From positions 2,480,001 to 2,544,000 of the forward strand of contig NZ_PDBS01000001.1 in assembly GCF_002572525.1 (NCBI RefSeq): a stretch of 64,000 nucleotides of DNA. The letters are read 5' to 3'. Numbering within the stretch: position 1 is the stretch's first letter; every line of letters starts with the position of its first letter. A model generated the notes under the pieces. That model did not search any database, was not told where the DNA came from, and was given only the letters and a program-made list of their open reading frames with translations. This document shows positions 8,684-17,175 of this stretch, one piece after another. Source of the stretch: Natrinema sp. CBA1119. Lineage in GTDB: Archaea; Halobacteriota; Halobacteria; Halobacteriales; Natrialbaceae. A program made the position numbers and the translations under genes.

Positions 8684-8824
8684 GCGGTGGCGCGCGCTGG
8701 ATCACGGTGACCGTGGAGGGAACCGTGATCTGAAGCCGTGCGAGGGATGAGTGAGTGACCAACGGGAACGAACGAATCGGTTGGGGAGGGCGTGGCGATT
8801 CCCTGTTGCCACGATAGCAGGACG
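8684..8824 (+). repeat. Dispersed noncoding repeat, copy 1
   Basis: It opens GCGGTGGCGCGCGCTG, has GTGCGAGGGATGAGTGAG in the middle and closes with ATCGGTTGGGGAGGGCGTGG and CACGATAGCAGGACG. The same three blocks recur in order at 44977-45116 and, inverted, at 60915-61110. The DNA between blocks varies. It has no ORF of its own. Confidence 0.85.
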
Positions 8825-8916
8825 CTTGACTCCGGCAATGCTACGATCTCGTATCACCAGCAGAGTAGCGATTTCTCCCTCGAGCTGAGACACAACACCT
8901 CGAGAAACGATCGATC

Positions 8917-9900
8917 CTAGCGATCGACGCGCTGGATCCACGTCCCCGGCGCGTCGAGCTCGTCGTGGCTGGGCAGGTTCTCGGGCTGCTCCCAGACGAG
9001 ACTCGCCGTCTCGAGGTCGCGGACGGCGAGGACGTGCTCGAAGAAGTTCTTGCCGCGCTCGTACTGGCGTTCCTTCAGTCCGAGGCCGAGCAAACGACGG
9101 AAGAGCTTCTGCAGGGGACCCCGCCCCTGACGCCGTTCGTCCAGCTTGCGCCGCAGGTCCTCGTACTCCTCGTCGAACGCGTGGTCCATCAGGAGTTCGG
9201 CGTAGCCCTCGACGACGGTCATCGCGGCGTCTAGATCGCGGAACGCGTCCCGGTCGAACGATCCCTCCGAGAGCGTCGCGATCCCGTCTTCCATGCGGGC
9301 CTCGAGGTGGTCGGAGAGCCACGGCGCGGCCCCGAACTCGGCGGCGTGGGTCACCTCGTGGAAGGCGATCCAGCGGCGGAACCGGTCGGCGTCGACGTCG
9401 AGTTTCGCGGCGGCGTTGAGGATGTTCGGCCGGACGAAGTACAGTGCGTGGTCGTCCGTGGGGGCGTCGGCGAGCAGGAGGGGGTCGTACTGGCCGAGGA
9501 CGTTCCGTCCGAGGAAGGAGAGCAGGACGGTCATCGTCCCCGTATTGATCGTCCGGGCGACGCCCGGGAACGCGCCGGTGTGGGTCTCGAGCGTCTGCAT
9601 GACCCGCTCGAAGGTGGCGACGTTCGCGTCGATCCAGTGGTGGCGGTTCTGGATCTCGACGGTCTCTGGCACGTCGAACTCGACGCCGGAAACCGACCGC
9701 ACGGCGGCCCGCGCGTCCCGGACGTCGCGAGCGTACGCCTCGCGCTCGCCGGGCTCGAGGTCGAGCGAGCCCGGATCGGTCGCCGCCTTGGCGGCATCGG
9801 CGGCCGACCGCCAGTCGATCGCGTCGTCACCGGACGCCCCGGCGACGGCCCGGGCGCTACGATAGAGATTCACAACTCCGGCTAGGACGAGGACGCGCAA
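8917..9900 (-). CDS. Zinc-dependent metalloprotease-like protein (F420 biosynthesis-associated family)
   Basis: 327 residues with an HEVTH zinc motif (His181, Glu182, His185) in the FHEVTHAAEF context, typical of the DUF2342/'coenzyme F420 biosynthesis associated' family found in actinobacteria and haloarchaea. Downstream residues EARMEDGIATLSEG and a long acidic-basic helical tail fit the family. Family members are named for co-occurrence with F420 and their substrate is unknown. No cofactor genes are adjacent here. Start ATG MRVLVLAGVV; no export signal of Tat type. Confidence 0.85.
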   Translation of the reverse strand: MRVLVLAGVVNLYRSARAVAGASGDDAIDWRSAADAAKAATDPGSLDLEPGEREAYARDVRDARAAVRSVSGVEFDVPETVEIQNRHHWIDANVATFERVMQTLETHTGAFPGVARTINTGTMTVLLSFLGRNVLGQYDPLLLADAPTDDHALYFVRPNILNAAAKLDVDADRFRRWIAFHEVTHAAEFGAAPWLSDHLEARMEDGIATLSEGSFDRDAFRDLDAAMTVVEGYAELLMDHAFDEEYEDLRRKLDERRQGRGPLQKLFRRLLGLGLKERQYERGKNFFEHVLAVRDLETASLVWEQPENLPSHDELDAPGTWIQRVDR

Positions 9901-10038
9901 AAGCGTTCGGCTCGGTTCGCGTCGGTGCGAAAACTCGACGCCGTCGGCCGGAGACGGACAGGTCGGCGATTGCGACTGCCAACCGATCGGCGATCGGCGA
10001 TCACTGATCAGCCGACGGCCCGCTTCGGACGCCGACGA

Positions 10039-10353
10039 TCAGTTGACGATGACGTCGGGTTCCGGTTCGGTCTCGAGGTCCGATTCCTCGTCGCCGCCGC
10101 GGAACTTTCTGGCGGCGACGGCGATGCCGACGAGGACGACGAGCGCGACCAGCGCGCCGGCGGCGCTTTTGCCCTTACCGCCCGACTCGTCTCCCGTGGC
10201 CGCGCCCTCGTCGGTTTCGGTCTCTGTCTCGAGGTCTGTCTCTGCTGTCGATTCGGTGCTGCCGATCGGCAACGCCTCGCCGATCGGTCCGAGTCCGAAC
10301 TGTGCTTCGCCGTCGAAATGCAACTCTACGAAGGTGAATTTCTTGTCTCCCAT
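10039..10353 (-). CDS. Small single-helix membrane-anchored protein, unknown
   Basis: 104 residues from the ATG of MGDKKFTFVELHFDGEAQFG. A folded N-terminal stretch is followed by an acidic Thr/Glu-rich linker, one membrane helix (AAGALVALVVLVGIAVAA, about 71-88) and a short acidic tail. The layout resembles small haloarchaeal proteins with a C-terminal anchor. No function is recognised. Confidence 0.65.
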   Translation of the reverse strand: MGDKKFTFVELHFDGEAQFGLGPIGEALPIGSTESTAETDLETETETDEGAATGDESGGKGKSAAGALVALVVLVGIAVAARKFRGGDEESDLETEPEPDVIVN

Positions 10354-10592
10354 GAGTGGACGGTCCACGAGTGCACACTTAGACGTTTGGTTAGGTATAC
10401 GTTAGTGAGGTGTGTAAGGAGCTGTTACGGTGTTCGCCGTCTTTTACACTCGCCCGTATCGGCCACAAAATCGCCGGATGGAACAGGCGTGCTGTGCCGT
10501 CGGTTCCCGCGACAGACGGTAGCGTCGTTCGTCCGACCGGAATCGGGCTCCGGACCGGTACGATTAAGTGTCCGTCACCAGCGGTGTTGCGT

Positions 10593-10820
10593 ATGAGTGG
10601 ACGACCGCTGGACGTCCTCGAGGCGTCGCTCGGCGAACGCGTGACGGTGCGACTCAAGAGTGGCGACGAACACGTCGGCGAACTCGCCGGCTACGATCAG
10701 CACATGAATCTGGTGCTCGAGGATGTGACGGTTCCCGTCGAGGGCGGAGTCGACGACGAGGCGCCGGTCGAAGACACAACCATTATACGCGGCGACAACG
10801 TCGTTTCGATAACTCCATGA
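10593..10820 (+). CDS. lsm: Archaeal Lsm (Sm-like) RNA-binding protein
   Basis: 75 residues with both Sm motifs: Sm1 ([29 protein letters not shown], seen as consecutive strands) and Sm2 ([10 protein letters not shown]). Members form hexa- or heptameric rings that bind U-rich RNA. Start ATG at [10 protein letters not shown]. The stop overlaps the start of rpl37e (ATGA), the pairing seen throughout haloarchaea. Confidence 0.95.
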   Translation: MSGRPLDVLEASLGERVTVRLKSGDEHVGELAGYDQHMNLVLEDVTVPVEGGVDDEAPVEDTTIIRGDNVVSITP

Positions 10821-10993
10821 CTGGTGCAGGAACCCCGAGCCAAGGAAAGAAGAACAAGACGACTCACACCAAATGTCGTCGCTGCGGAGAGAAGTCTTAC
10901 CATACCAAAAAGAAAAAGTGCTCGTCGTGTGGCTTCGGCACGTCCGCCAAACGCCGCAGCTACGAGTGGCAGTCGAAGACCGGCGACAACTGA
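10817..10993 (+). CDS. rpl37e: 50S ribosomal protein L37e
   Basis: 58 residues with the C4 zinc finger [10 protein letters not shown]...CSSCGFG and a basic C-terminal stretch ([15 protein letters not shown]), typical of L37e. It begins at the ATG overlapping the lsm stop, so the two are co-translated. Confidence 0.96.
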   Translation: MTGAGTPSQGKKNKTTHTKCRRCGEKSYHTKKKKCSSCGFGTSAKRRSYEWQSKTGDN

Positions 10994-11207
10994 ACTTTCC
11001 GTTCTCCCCTTCGATTCTGCCGTTTTCTCGAATCACAGCGTAGTCACTGCTATTCTCGACCGCGCCCCGATCCCTTGAGTCCGTCTCTCGCTCTGTCCCT
11101 CGGCCCCACCTCTCGATTTCACTTCTCACCCCCGTCACTCGGTTCCCTCTCGCTGGGACCGAGTCGCCGATGAACAGCCCTTAGTTCGGAGCCGCGAACA
11201 GTCGCGT

Positions 11208-12398
11208 ATGGAGACGACAGACGCCTTTACCGGACTCGAGTGCATCGATTGCGGGGCCGCCGTCGACGCTTCCGAGTCCCACCGCTGCCCGGACTGCGGC
11301 GGCGCGCTCGAGTCGACCTACGACTACGACGCGATCGACCTCGATCGCGAGATGCTCGTCGACCGCCCGTTCGACTCCCAGTGGCGCTACGCGGAACTGC
11401 TCCCGTTCGCTCGCGAGTCGGCGGTGACGACCGCGGAGGGAGCGACGCCGCTGGTCGACTGTCCCGATCTGGCCGACGAACTCGGGGTCGGGCGCGTGCT
11501 GATCAAGGACGATGGACGGAACCCAACCGGCTCGAGCACGGATCGCGGCGCATCGGTGGCCGTCACCGCGGCCGTCCACCACGGCGCGAGCGACGTTGCG
11601 CTCCCCTCGACGGGCAACGGCGGACAGGCTGTCGCGGCCTACGCGGGCCGAGCAGGGCTCGATTCGCACGCGTATCTCCCATCCCGATCCGGCTTTACGA
11701 ACAAGGCGATGGTCAACGTCCACGGCGGCGACATGAACGTCGTCGGCGGCCGGTTCGGCGACGCCGCCGGCGCGTTCGAAGAGGCGCTCGCCGAACACGA
11801 CGACTGGTACTCCCTCCGATCGTTCGACACGCCCTACCGCCACGAGGGCGCGAAGACGCTGTTCTACGAGATTGCAGAACAACTCGAGTGGGACGTTCCC
11901 GACGCGATCTGTTATCCCACGGGAGCCGGCACCGGGCTCGTCGGGCTCGCCAAGGCCGCACGCGAGTTTCGGGAACTGGGTCTGATCGACGATCTGCCCG
12001 CTCTCTACGCCGCCCAGGCGTCGGGCTGTGCGCCGATCGTCGAGGCGTTCGACGACGACCGTGACGAGCACGAGCCGGTCGAACACCCCGACACGATCTG
12101 CGGCGAACTCGAGATTCCCGATCCCGCGGCGAGTCCGCGAGTCCTCGAGGCGCTCAGCGAGAGCGGCGGCGGTGCAGTCGCGACGGAGGACCCGGACATC
12201 CTCGAGGCCGCCGTCCGGGTGGCCCAGACGACGGGACTCGAACTCATCCCGAGCGCGGCGGCGGCCGCAAGCGGCGCGTGGGAGCTCGCGGAGCGCGGCG
12301 CGTTCGACGGCGACGAGACGGTCGTCATCGTCAACACGGGATCCGGGAACAAGGAGGCCGACGTGTTGCGCAGCCACCTGATGAGTCAAGGTGTCTAG
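11208..12398 (+). CDS. Threonine synthase-like PLP-fold protein lacking the PLP lysine
   Basis: 396 residues with an N-terminal zinc ribbon (CIDC at 12-15, CPDC at 27-30) and a fold-type II PLP-enzyme body as in haloarchaeal threonine synthases. The motif that normally reads NPTGSFKDRG reads NPTGSSTDRG here, so the Schiff-base lysine position is Thr111 (coding ACG at about 11538-11540). The phosphate-binding motif appears as STGNGGQA, and a Gly-rich YPTGAGTG segment is present. By family it would convert O-phosphohomoserine to threonine; without the lysine that chemistry is doubtful. It may be a diverged paralog with another role. Confidence 0.85.
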   Translation: METTDAFTGLECIDCGAAVDASESHRCPDCGGALESTYDYDAIDLDREMLVDRPFDSQWRYAELLPFARESAVTTAEGATPLVDCPDLADELGVGRVLIKDDGRNPTGSSTDRGASVAVTAAVHHGASDVALPSTGNGGQAVAAYAGRAGLDSHAYLPSRSGFTNKAMVNVHGGDMNVVGGRFGDAAGAFEEALAEHDDWYSLRSFDTPYRHEGAKTLFYEIAEQLEWDVPDAICYPTGAGTGLVGLAKAAREFRELGLIDDLPALYAAQASGCAPIVEAFDDDRDEHEPVEHPDTICGELEIPDPAASPRVLEALSESGGGAVATEDPDILEAAVRVAQTTGLELIPSAAAAASGAWELAERGAFDGDETVVIVNTGSGNKEADVLRSHLMSQGV

Positions 12399-12737
12399 GT
12401 CGATCCGATCTTGCACTACAATCTGGAGCGCACTCTCCTGCCGTAACCGGGAATGCGATCTCGCACCCCGATCGGGAATGCTCTCTCACACTTCGACTGG
12501 GAACGCTGTCTCGCACTTCGACTGGGAACGCTGTCTCGCACTTCGACTGGGAACGCTGGGCGGTCTCCGCGCTGGGACTCGTCATCGGCTGTCGACCCAC
12601 CCACGACCGTGCAGTAACGAGTGATACCGCCGAGTAGAGTCGATCGAACCGGTAGCGGAAAGCGGCCCGGCCAAGAAAGCCGAACTCTTTCACCGACAAG
12701 GTCTTGCCTGCGAGGGGTGTAGACGAGACGAGTACCA
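12399..12737. other. Intergenic region containing a 25 bp tandem repeat
   Basis: No credible coding frame. The first half holds the tandem repeat listed separately. The rest leads into the 57-residue Cys protein and shows no clear structure. Confidence 0.6.
12449..12558 (+). repeat. 25 bp tandem repeat, four units plus a partial
   Basis: Units start at 12449, 12474, 12499 and 12524, with a partial unit at 12549. The two best units are identical: GGGAACGCTGTCTCGCACTT followed by CGACT. The first two units carry substitutions (GGGAATGC...). Units abut with no spacers, so it is not a CRISPR array. Confidence 0.9.
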
Positions 12738-12911
12738 ATGTGTGAACATTCACCAGAGTGTTCGAACGGGGACACGTGCCAGCTCGTCCTCGAGAACGGA
12801 GAGACCGGTCTCGAGACCGCCGAATATTACTGTAAGGCACACCTCGTACTGCGAATCTGGGAAGTCGAGAACGACAGCTCGATGCGAGCCGTCAGCGCTG
12901 AGAAACTGTAA
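12738..12911 (+). CDS. 57-residue Cys-containing small protein, zinc-finger-like
   Basis: An ORF of 57 codons starting MCEHSPECSNGDTC and ending VSAEKL. Four cysteines (2, 8, 14, 32) and His4 are in the first half, spaced as in small haloarchaeal zinc-binding proteins. The body is acidic with normal haloarchaeal codon use. It has its own intergenic space and no operon partner. Function unknown. Confidence 0.6.
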   Translation: MCEHSPECSNGDTCQLVLENGETGLETAEYYCKAHLVLRIWEVENDSSMRAVSAEKL

Positions 12912-13241
12912 TACGGACTGGTGCCAGTCATTTCGGGCGCAACCGAGAACTCCTGTGGTTGCGCCGATACGTCGGCACACCAGACCGTATGATGCCGGCG
13001 TCATCGCGCCGAGTGCGCCGAGCACTTGCAGCCGCCTCGAGATCGCCGATTCACCGCCGCGTCACGAACCGATCGCCCGGTACCGGAAACCGCCACCGAA
13101 CGCGACCGGCCTCGTCGTGTGGCGCGCGAGCGGACCGACAGGTCGAATCCGGTTTCGACCCCGTCTCGAGGGTCTCACAGTCGAACTCGAGACGGGGGTC
13201 GTTTCGTAGCGCTTTTGCTGGTTGTCGGGAAACGACGCAGT
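12912..13241. other. Intergenic region, no feature recognised
   Basis: About 330 bp upstream of GGGP synthase with no acidic coding frame. It contains repeated CTCGAG motifs near 13165-13195 but no convincing terminator or RNA. Confidence 0.5.
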
Positions 13242-13943
13242 ATGACTACCCCCTGGGACGACTGGAACCATATTCTCAAGCTCGATCCGGACAAGGAGTT
13301 ACCGGCGGGCGTGACCTACGGCGATCTCTGTGCGACCGGGACCGACGCGATCGAAGTCGGCGGCACCATGGGAATCACCGAGGAGAACATGAGCGCGGTC
13401 ATCGAGGCCTGTGCCGAACACGACGTCGCGCTCTACCAGGAGCCGTCGAACCCCGAGGTCGTCCTCGAGGACGACGCGCTGGACGGCTACCTCATCCCGA
13501 CCGTCTTCAACGCCGGGTCGCCGTTCTGGATCACCGAAGCTCACAAGGAGTGGGTCCGACTCGAGGGGGAACTCGACTGGGACCGGACGACGACGGAGGC
13601 CTACGTCGTGATGAACCCCGAGGCCGATGTCGCGGAGCTGACGGAGGCCAATTGCGATCTCGGCGCCGACGACGTTGCCGCCTACGCGACGGTCGCGGAA
13701 CACATGTTCGGCCAGGAAATCGTCTACGTCGAGTACTCCGGTAAGCTTGGCGACGAAAGCGTCGTCGAAGCCGCCGCCGAGGCCACCGACGAGTCGACGC
13801 TGTTCTACGGCGGTGGCATCCACGACTACGACTCCGCGTACTCGATGGCCCAGTACGCCGACGTGATCGTCGTCGGCGACCTCGCACACGACGAGGGAAT
13901 CGAGGCGGTTCGGGAAACCGTCGCGGCGGCGAACGACACGTAA
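13242..13943 (+). CDS. Geranylgeranylglyceryl phosphate synthase
   Basis: 233 residues of the PcrB/GGGPS TIM-barrel family. It transfers geranylgeranyl to sn-glycerol-1-phosphate, the first ether-bond step in archaeal membrane lipids. Visible motifs: [13 protein letters not shown] near 37-49, YVEYSG near 165-170 and [12 protein letters not shown] near 189-200, for phosphate binding. Start [21 protein letters not shown] matches family N-termini; longer upstream in-frame starts are Arg-rich and unlikely. Confidence 0.95.
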   Translation: MTTPWDDWNHILKLDPDKELPAGVTYGDLCATGTDAIEVGGTMGITEENMSAVIEACAEHDVALYQEPSNPEVVLEDDALDGYLIPTVFNAGSPFWITEAHKEWVRLEGELDWDRTTTEAYVVMNPEADVAELTEANCDLGADDVAAYATVAEHMFGQEIVYVEYSGKLGDESVVEAAAEATDESTLFYGGGIHDYDSAYSMAQYADVIVVGDLAHDEGIEAVRETVAAANDT

Positions 13944-14008
13944 CTGTCCCCCTTTCCCCCGTCAAAGTAGCCTCAACTGTTTTGTCTCTCCGTATCAGAC
14001 GACCCTGC

Positions 14009-14662
14009 ATGAGTCTCCTCGCCGCGTTCGAGGCGTCGTCGTCGGGGCTCCTCCTCGGGCCGACACTCGAGGCCCTGCCGTCGATCGACGTGGAACTCGA
14101 GCGCCAGTACGCCCTCGATCCTGACCGCCCCATCGCGTTCTGTCGGGTTCGCTGTCGCGATCGCGACGGACTCGACCGAGCGCTCGCGGCCGACGGGACG
14201 ATCGCCGAGTTCGAGCGGATCAGCGGTGCCGACGGCGAGAGCCGATACCGGTTGCAACGGAGCGAGACGGATGTCATCGGTGCGTATCGTGCCTGGGTCG
14301 ACGCCGGCGGCGAATTACTCGACTGTCGGGGGTCGGACGGGCGCTGGGAGGTCGAAATGCGCTTTCCCGATCGAGACTCGTTCGGTCGCTATCACGAGTT
14401 CCTCGCGAACGAGGGCGTCTCCCTCGAGTTACAGCGACTCGCCGACGACGACCGTCAGCACCGGGGTCGCGACCGCGGAGCCACGCTGACCGACGCCCAG
14501 CGGGAGGCACTCGCGCTGGCCTACGAATACGGGTTCTTTGAGGTTCCCCGCGAGACGGGGCTGTCCGAGATCGCCGCCCAGCTCGGCATCTCGAATCAGG
14601 CCGTCAGCGAACGGCTCCGCCGCGGGCAGGCGCAGTTGATCGCGGACCGGGTCGTCGAGTGA
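14009..14662 (+). CDS. HTH regulator, bacterio-opsin activator type
   Basis: 217 residues. The C-terminal ~55 residues (LTDAQREALALAYEYGFFEVPRE..., then SEIAAQLGISNQAVSERLRRGQ) are the HTH_10 domain of bacterio-opsin-activator proteins. The N-terminal ~150 residues form the associated sensor-like domain common in haloarchaeal regulators of this size. It is expected to bind DNA in the cytoplasm. Neighbours do not identify its target. Start ATG at MSLLAAFEASS. Confidence 0.88.
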   Translation: MSLLAAFEASSSGLLLGPTLEALPSIDVELERQYALDPDRPIAFCRVRCRDRDGLDRALAADGTIAEFERISGADGESRYRLQRSETDVIGAYRAWVDAGGELLDCRGSDGRWEVEMRFPDRDSFGRYHEFLANEGVSLELQRLADDDRQHRGRDRGATLTDAQREALALAYEYGFFEVPRETGLSEIAAQLGISNQAVSERLRRGQAQLIADRVVE

Positions 14663-14683
14663 GCCGCTGGGTCTTGGGGAGTC

Positions 14684-15457
14684 TCAGCCGACGAGTTCTT
14701 GGAGCCGAGGAAGCGTATCCGTCACGTTCTCGCGATAGACTTCGTCCGCGATGTCGTCACAGGGCGTCGACTCGAGGTTGACGATCCCAACCGTCGCACC
14801 GGTCGAGGCGGCCGTTCGGGGGAGCGAGGCGGCGGGTTCGACGACCAGCGAGGAGCCGATCGCGAGGAAGACGTCGCTCTCGCGAGCGAGCGACCGCGCT
14901 CGCTGGATGACCGCGCCCGGGAGCTGCTCGCCGAAGAGGACGACGTCGGGTTTAAACACGCCGCCGCAGTCACAGGTCGGCGGTAGTTCGCCATTCGTGG
15001 CGCGCTCGAAGATTGGATCGCCGTCCCTGCGTTTCCCACAGTCCGTACAGCGGACCCGCTGTGAGTTGCCGTGTAACTCGAGGACGGTCGGTTCGCCAAT
15101 TTCCGCGCCGTCGTCGATCGCCGCGGCCGCGTCGCCGTGGAGCCCGTCCGTGTTCTGGGTGAGGATCGCCTCGAGGTCGCCGTCTCGCCCCATCTCGGCC
15201 AGCGCCTCGTGGGCCGCGTTCGGCTCGTACTCCTCGTCGAACATCACTCGCTGGAGTTCGACGCGGTCCTGCCAGAACCCCTTGGGATCGCGCTGAAACC
15301 GACCGTAGGCGAACTGTCCCTCGTCGAACCGGTCCCAGACGCCGTCGTTACCCCGGAACGTCGGTACGCCGGAGGGGGCCGAGATCCCCGCGCCGGTGAA
15401 GGCGACGACCGTGTCTGCACTTCGGACGTCGGCGGCGAGTCGCTCGAGGTCGTTCAT
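14684..15457 (-). CDS. Sir2-family NAD-dependent protein deacylase
   Basis: 257 residues with the sirtuin signature: [15 protein letters not shown] near 23-37, TQNTDGLH near 106-113, LHGN catalytic His, a CTDC...CDC zinc module, and [12 protein letters not shown] near the C-terminus. It removes acyl groups from lysines using NAD. The start is [18 protein letters not shown]; an upstream in-frame ATG adds an atypical HDDR-containing leader. It is convergent with the HTH gene. Confidence 0.94.
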   Translation of the reverse strand: MNDLERLAADVRSADTVVAFTGAGISAPSGVPTFRGNDGVWDRFDEGQFAYGRFQRDPKGFWQDRVELQRVMFDEEYEPNAAHEALAEMGRDGDLEAILTQNTDGLHGDAAAAIDDGAEIGEPTVLELHGNSQRVRCTDCGKRRDGDPIFERATNGELPPTCDCGGVFKPDVVLFGEQLPGAVIQRARSLARESDVFLAIGSSLVVEPAASLPRTAASTGATVGIVNLESTPCDDIADEVYRENVTDTLPRLQELVG

Positions 15458-15543
15458 ACATCGGTCGTCGTGCCGACCCGCCAAAACGATTCACCTCGGT
15501 GCGAACGACTGCGCTTAAGTTCCGCCTGCGTGAATCAGGTGAT

Positions 15544-16848
15544 ATGCAGGACAGAACCTACACTGCCGACGCCGAGCCGGGCGACGACGCGACGGTCGCC
15601 GGCTGGGTCCACGAGATCCGTGATCTCGGGGGCATCGCATTCCTGATCCTTCGAGATACGACGGGCAAGATCCAGATCAAGTTCGAGAAAGACGAGATGG
15701 ACGAGGACCTCGTCGAGACGGGACTGGGCGTCTCCCGCGAGAGCGTCGTCGAAGTCTCCGGTGCGGTCGAGGAGGAACCGCGCGCGCCGACGGGCGTCGA
15801 GATCACGCCCGAGTCCGTCGAGGTCGTCGCGCCTGCCGATCCGGAACTGCCGCTCGATCCCTCCGGCAAGGTCGACGCTGATCTCTCGACACGACTTGAC
15901 AACCGCACCCTCGACCTGCGAAAGGACGAGGTGCAGGCCGTCTTCGAGATCCGCTCGGAGATCCTGCGCGCGGTCCGCGAGCAGTTCCGCGAGTTCCGCT
16001 GTACGGAGATCAACACGCCGAAGATCGTCGCGACCGGCACCGAGGGCGGCACCGAACTCTTCCCGATCACGTACTTCGGCGAGGAGGCGTTCATGAACCA
16101 GTCGCCACAGCTGTTCAAGCAGCTCATCGCCGGCTCGAACGTCGAGCGCGTCTTCGAGATCGGCCCGATCTTCCGCGCCGAGGAACACAACACGCCGCGA
16201 CACCTCAACGAGGCCACTTCGATCGACTTCGAGGGCGCCTTTTGCGATCAGAACGACGCGATGGACGTCGTCGAGGGCGTCGTCCGCGCCGCGTACGAAG
16301 CCGTCGAAGAAAACTGCGCCGACGAACTCGAGGCGCTCGATCTCACCGAGGAGTTCGGCGCACCCGACGAGGCGTTCCCGCGTATCAGCTACGAGGACGC
16401 CCTCGAGCGCATCAACGCGACCGGCGAACTCGACGAGCAGCTCGTCTGGGGCGACGACCTCTCGACGGAGGCCGAGAAGGCCCTCGGTGACGACGTCGGC
16501 GGCCACTACTTCATCACCGATTGGCCCAGCGAGATCAAGCCGTTCTACATCAAGGATCACGACGACGATCCGCAGCTGTCGACCGGCTTCGACCTGATGC
16601 ACCCGCGGATGGAACTGGTGTCGGGCGGCCAGCGCGAACACCGCCACGAGAAGCTCATCGAGGGCTTCGAACAGCAGGGACTCGACCCCGATCAGTTCGA
16701 GTACTACACCAAGATGTTCAAGTACGGCATGCCGCCCCACGCCGGCTTCGGGCTCGGCGGCGAGCGGCTCGTCATGACGCTTCTCGGATTGGATAACATT
16801 CGGGAGGCCGTGTTGTTCCCGAGAGATCGGCAGCGACTCTCGCCATAG
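15544..16848 (+). CDS. aspS: Aspartyl-tRNA synthetase, archaeal type
   Basis: 434 residues of the class IIb AspRS: N-terminal OB anticodon-binding domain (about 1-105), motif 2 around [19 protein letters not shown] and motif 3 around [15 protein letters not shown] near the C-terminus. The OB fold carries His23 ([10 protein letters not shown]) and Pro82 (RAPTG). These residues mark non-discriminating archaeal AspRS that also charge tRNA-Asn, whereas discriminating enzymes have Trp and Lys there. Start is [16 protein letters not shown]. The stop codon lies inside a strong hairpin. Confidence 0.95.
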   Translation: MQDRTYTADAEPGDDATVAGWVHEIRDLGGIAFLILRDTTGKIQIKFEKDEMDEDLVETGLGVSRESVVEVSGAVEEEPRAPTGVEITPESVEVVAPADPELPLDPSGKVDADLSTRLDNRTLDLRKDEVQAVFEIRSEILRAVREQFREFRCTEINTPKIVATGTEGGTELFPITYFGEEAFMNQSPQLFKQLIAGSNVERVFEIGPIFRAEEHNTPRHLNEATSIDFEGAFCDQNDAMDVVEGVVRAAYEAVEENCADELEALDLTEEFGAPDEAFPRISYEDALERINATGELDEQLVWGDDLSTEAEKALGDDVGGHYFITDWPSEIKPFYIKDHDDDPQLSTGFDLMHPRMELVSGGQREHRHEKLIEGFEQQGLDPDQFEYYTKMFKYGMPPHAGFGLGGERLVMTLLGLDNIREAVLFPRDRQRLSP

Positions 16849-16927
16849 GCGAAGTCGCTGTTCGCCGATCGGGAGCTCGTTGGACGACCGGAGGGAGTCC
16901 ACCTGTGTTCCCGAGAGATCGGCAGCG
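16814..16927 (+). repeat. 22 bp direct repeat at the 3' end of aspS
   Basis: The sequence TGTTCCCGAGAGATCGGCAG followed by CG occurs at 16814-16835, within the last codons of aspS, and again exactly at 16906-16927, 92 bp downstream. Each copy is directly followed by a hairpin. Confidence 0.9.
16831..16860 (+). terminator. Hairpin enclosing the aspS stop codon
   Basis: CAGCGACT pairs with AGTCGCTG, and TCGCC pairs with GGCGA inside it, around an ATA loop with one bulged base. The TAG stop (16846-16848) sits in the apex. A role in termination or mRNA stability is inferred from position. Confidence 0.55.
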
Positions 16928-16985
16928 TTTGTCGCCGGAGGCGACAAATCTGAGAGCCGGCGAGACTCACTTCGTTCGTCTCGCC
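16928..16985 (+). terminator. Two hairpins downstream of aspS
   Basis: 16928-16948 is a perfect 9 bp stem (TTTGTCGCC/GGCGACAAA) with a 3 nt loop. 16959-16985 is an 8 bp stem (GGCGAGAC/GTCTCGCC). No long T tract follows, so a transcription-termination role is uncertain. Confidence 0.45.
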
Positions 16986-17175
16986 CGATCGCCAGCGGCC
17001 CAGCACGTCGGATTCTCGAGGTGACTGTAACCACTCGCGAGGAACCCGAAGTGACTGTAACCGCTCGAGGTGATGTCGATGTCGCTGAACAACTGTACAG
17101 ACACCGAGCCGGCACCGCCGAGAGGGGGTTCCGCCGTCGCGGCGCACAGCGGTTCGACCCCGATCGCGGGGGTGA
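16986..17175. other. Short intergenic stretch with repeated GACTGTAACC
   Basis: GTGACTGTAACC occurs twice, near 17023 and 17052, within a segment between aspS and the convergent hydrolase gene. Nothing coding is seen. Confidence 0.4.

Noticed and set aside
9925-10596. 223-residue plus-strand open frame before lsm
   Set aside because: Arg-rich and overlaps the well-supported small membrane-anchored gene on the other strand; lsm starts within it in a different frame context.
12449-12558. CRISPR array
   Set aside because: Repeat units abut directly without spacers, and no cas genes are in the window.
15535-17115. 526-residue open frame opposite aspS
   Set aside because: Antisense shadow of aspS; low-complexity Val/Leu/Asp pattern and no independent evidence.
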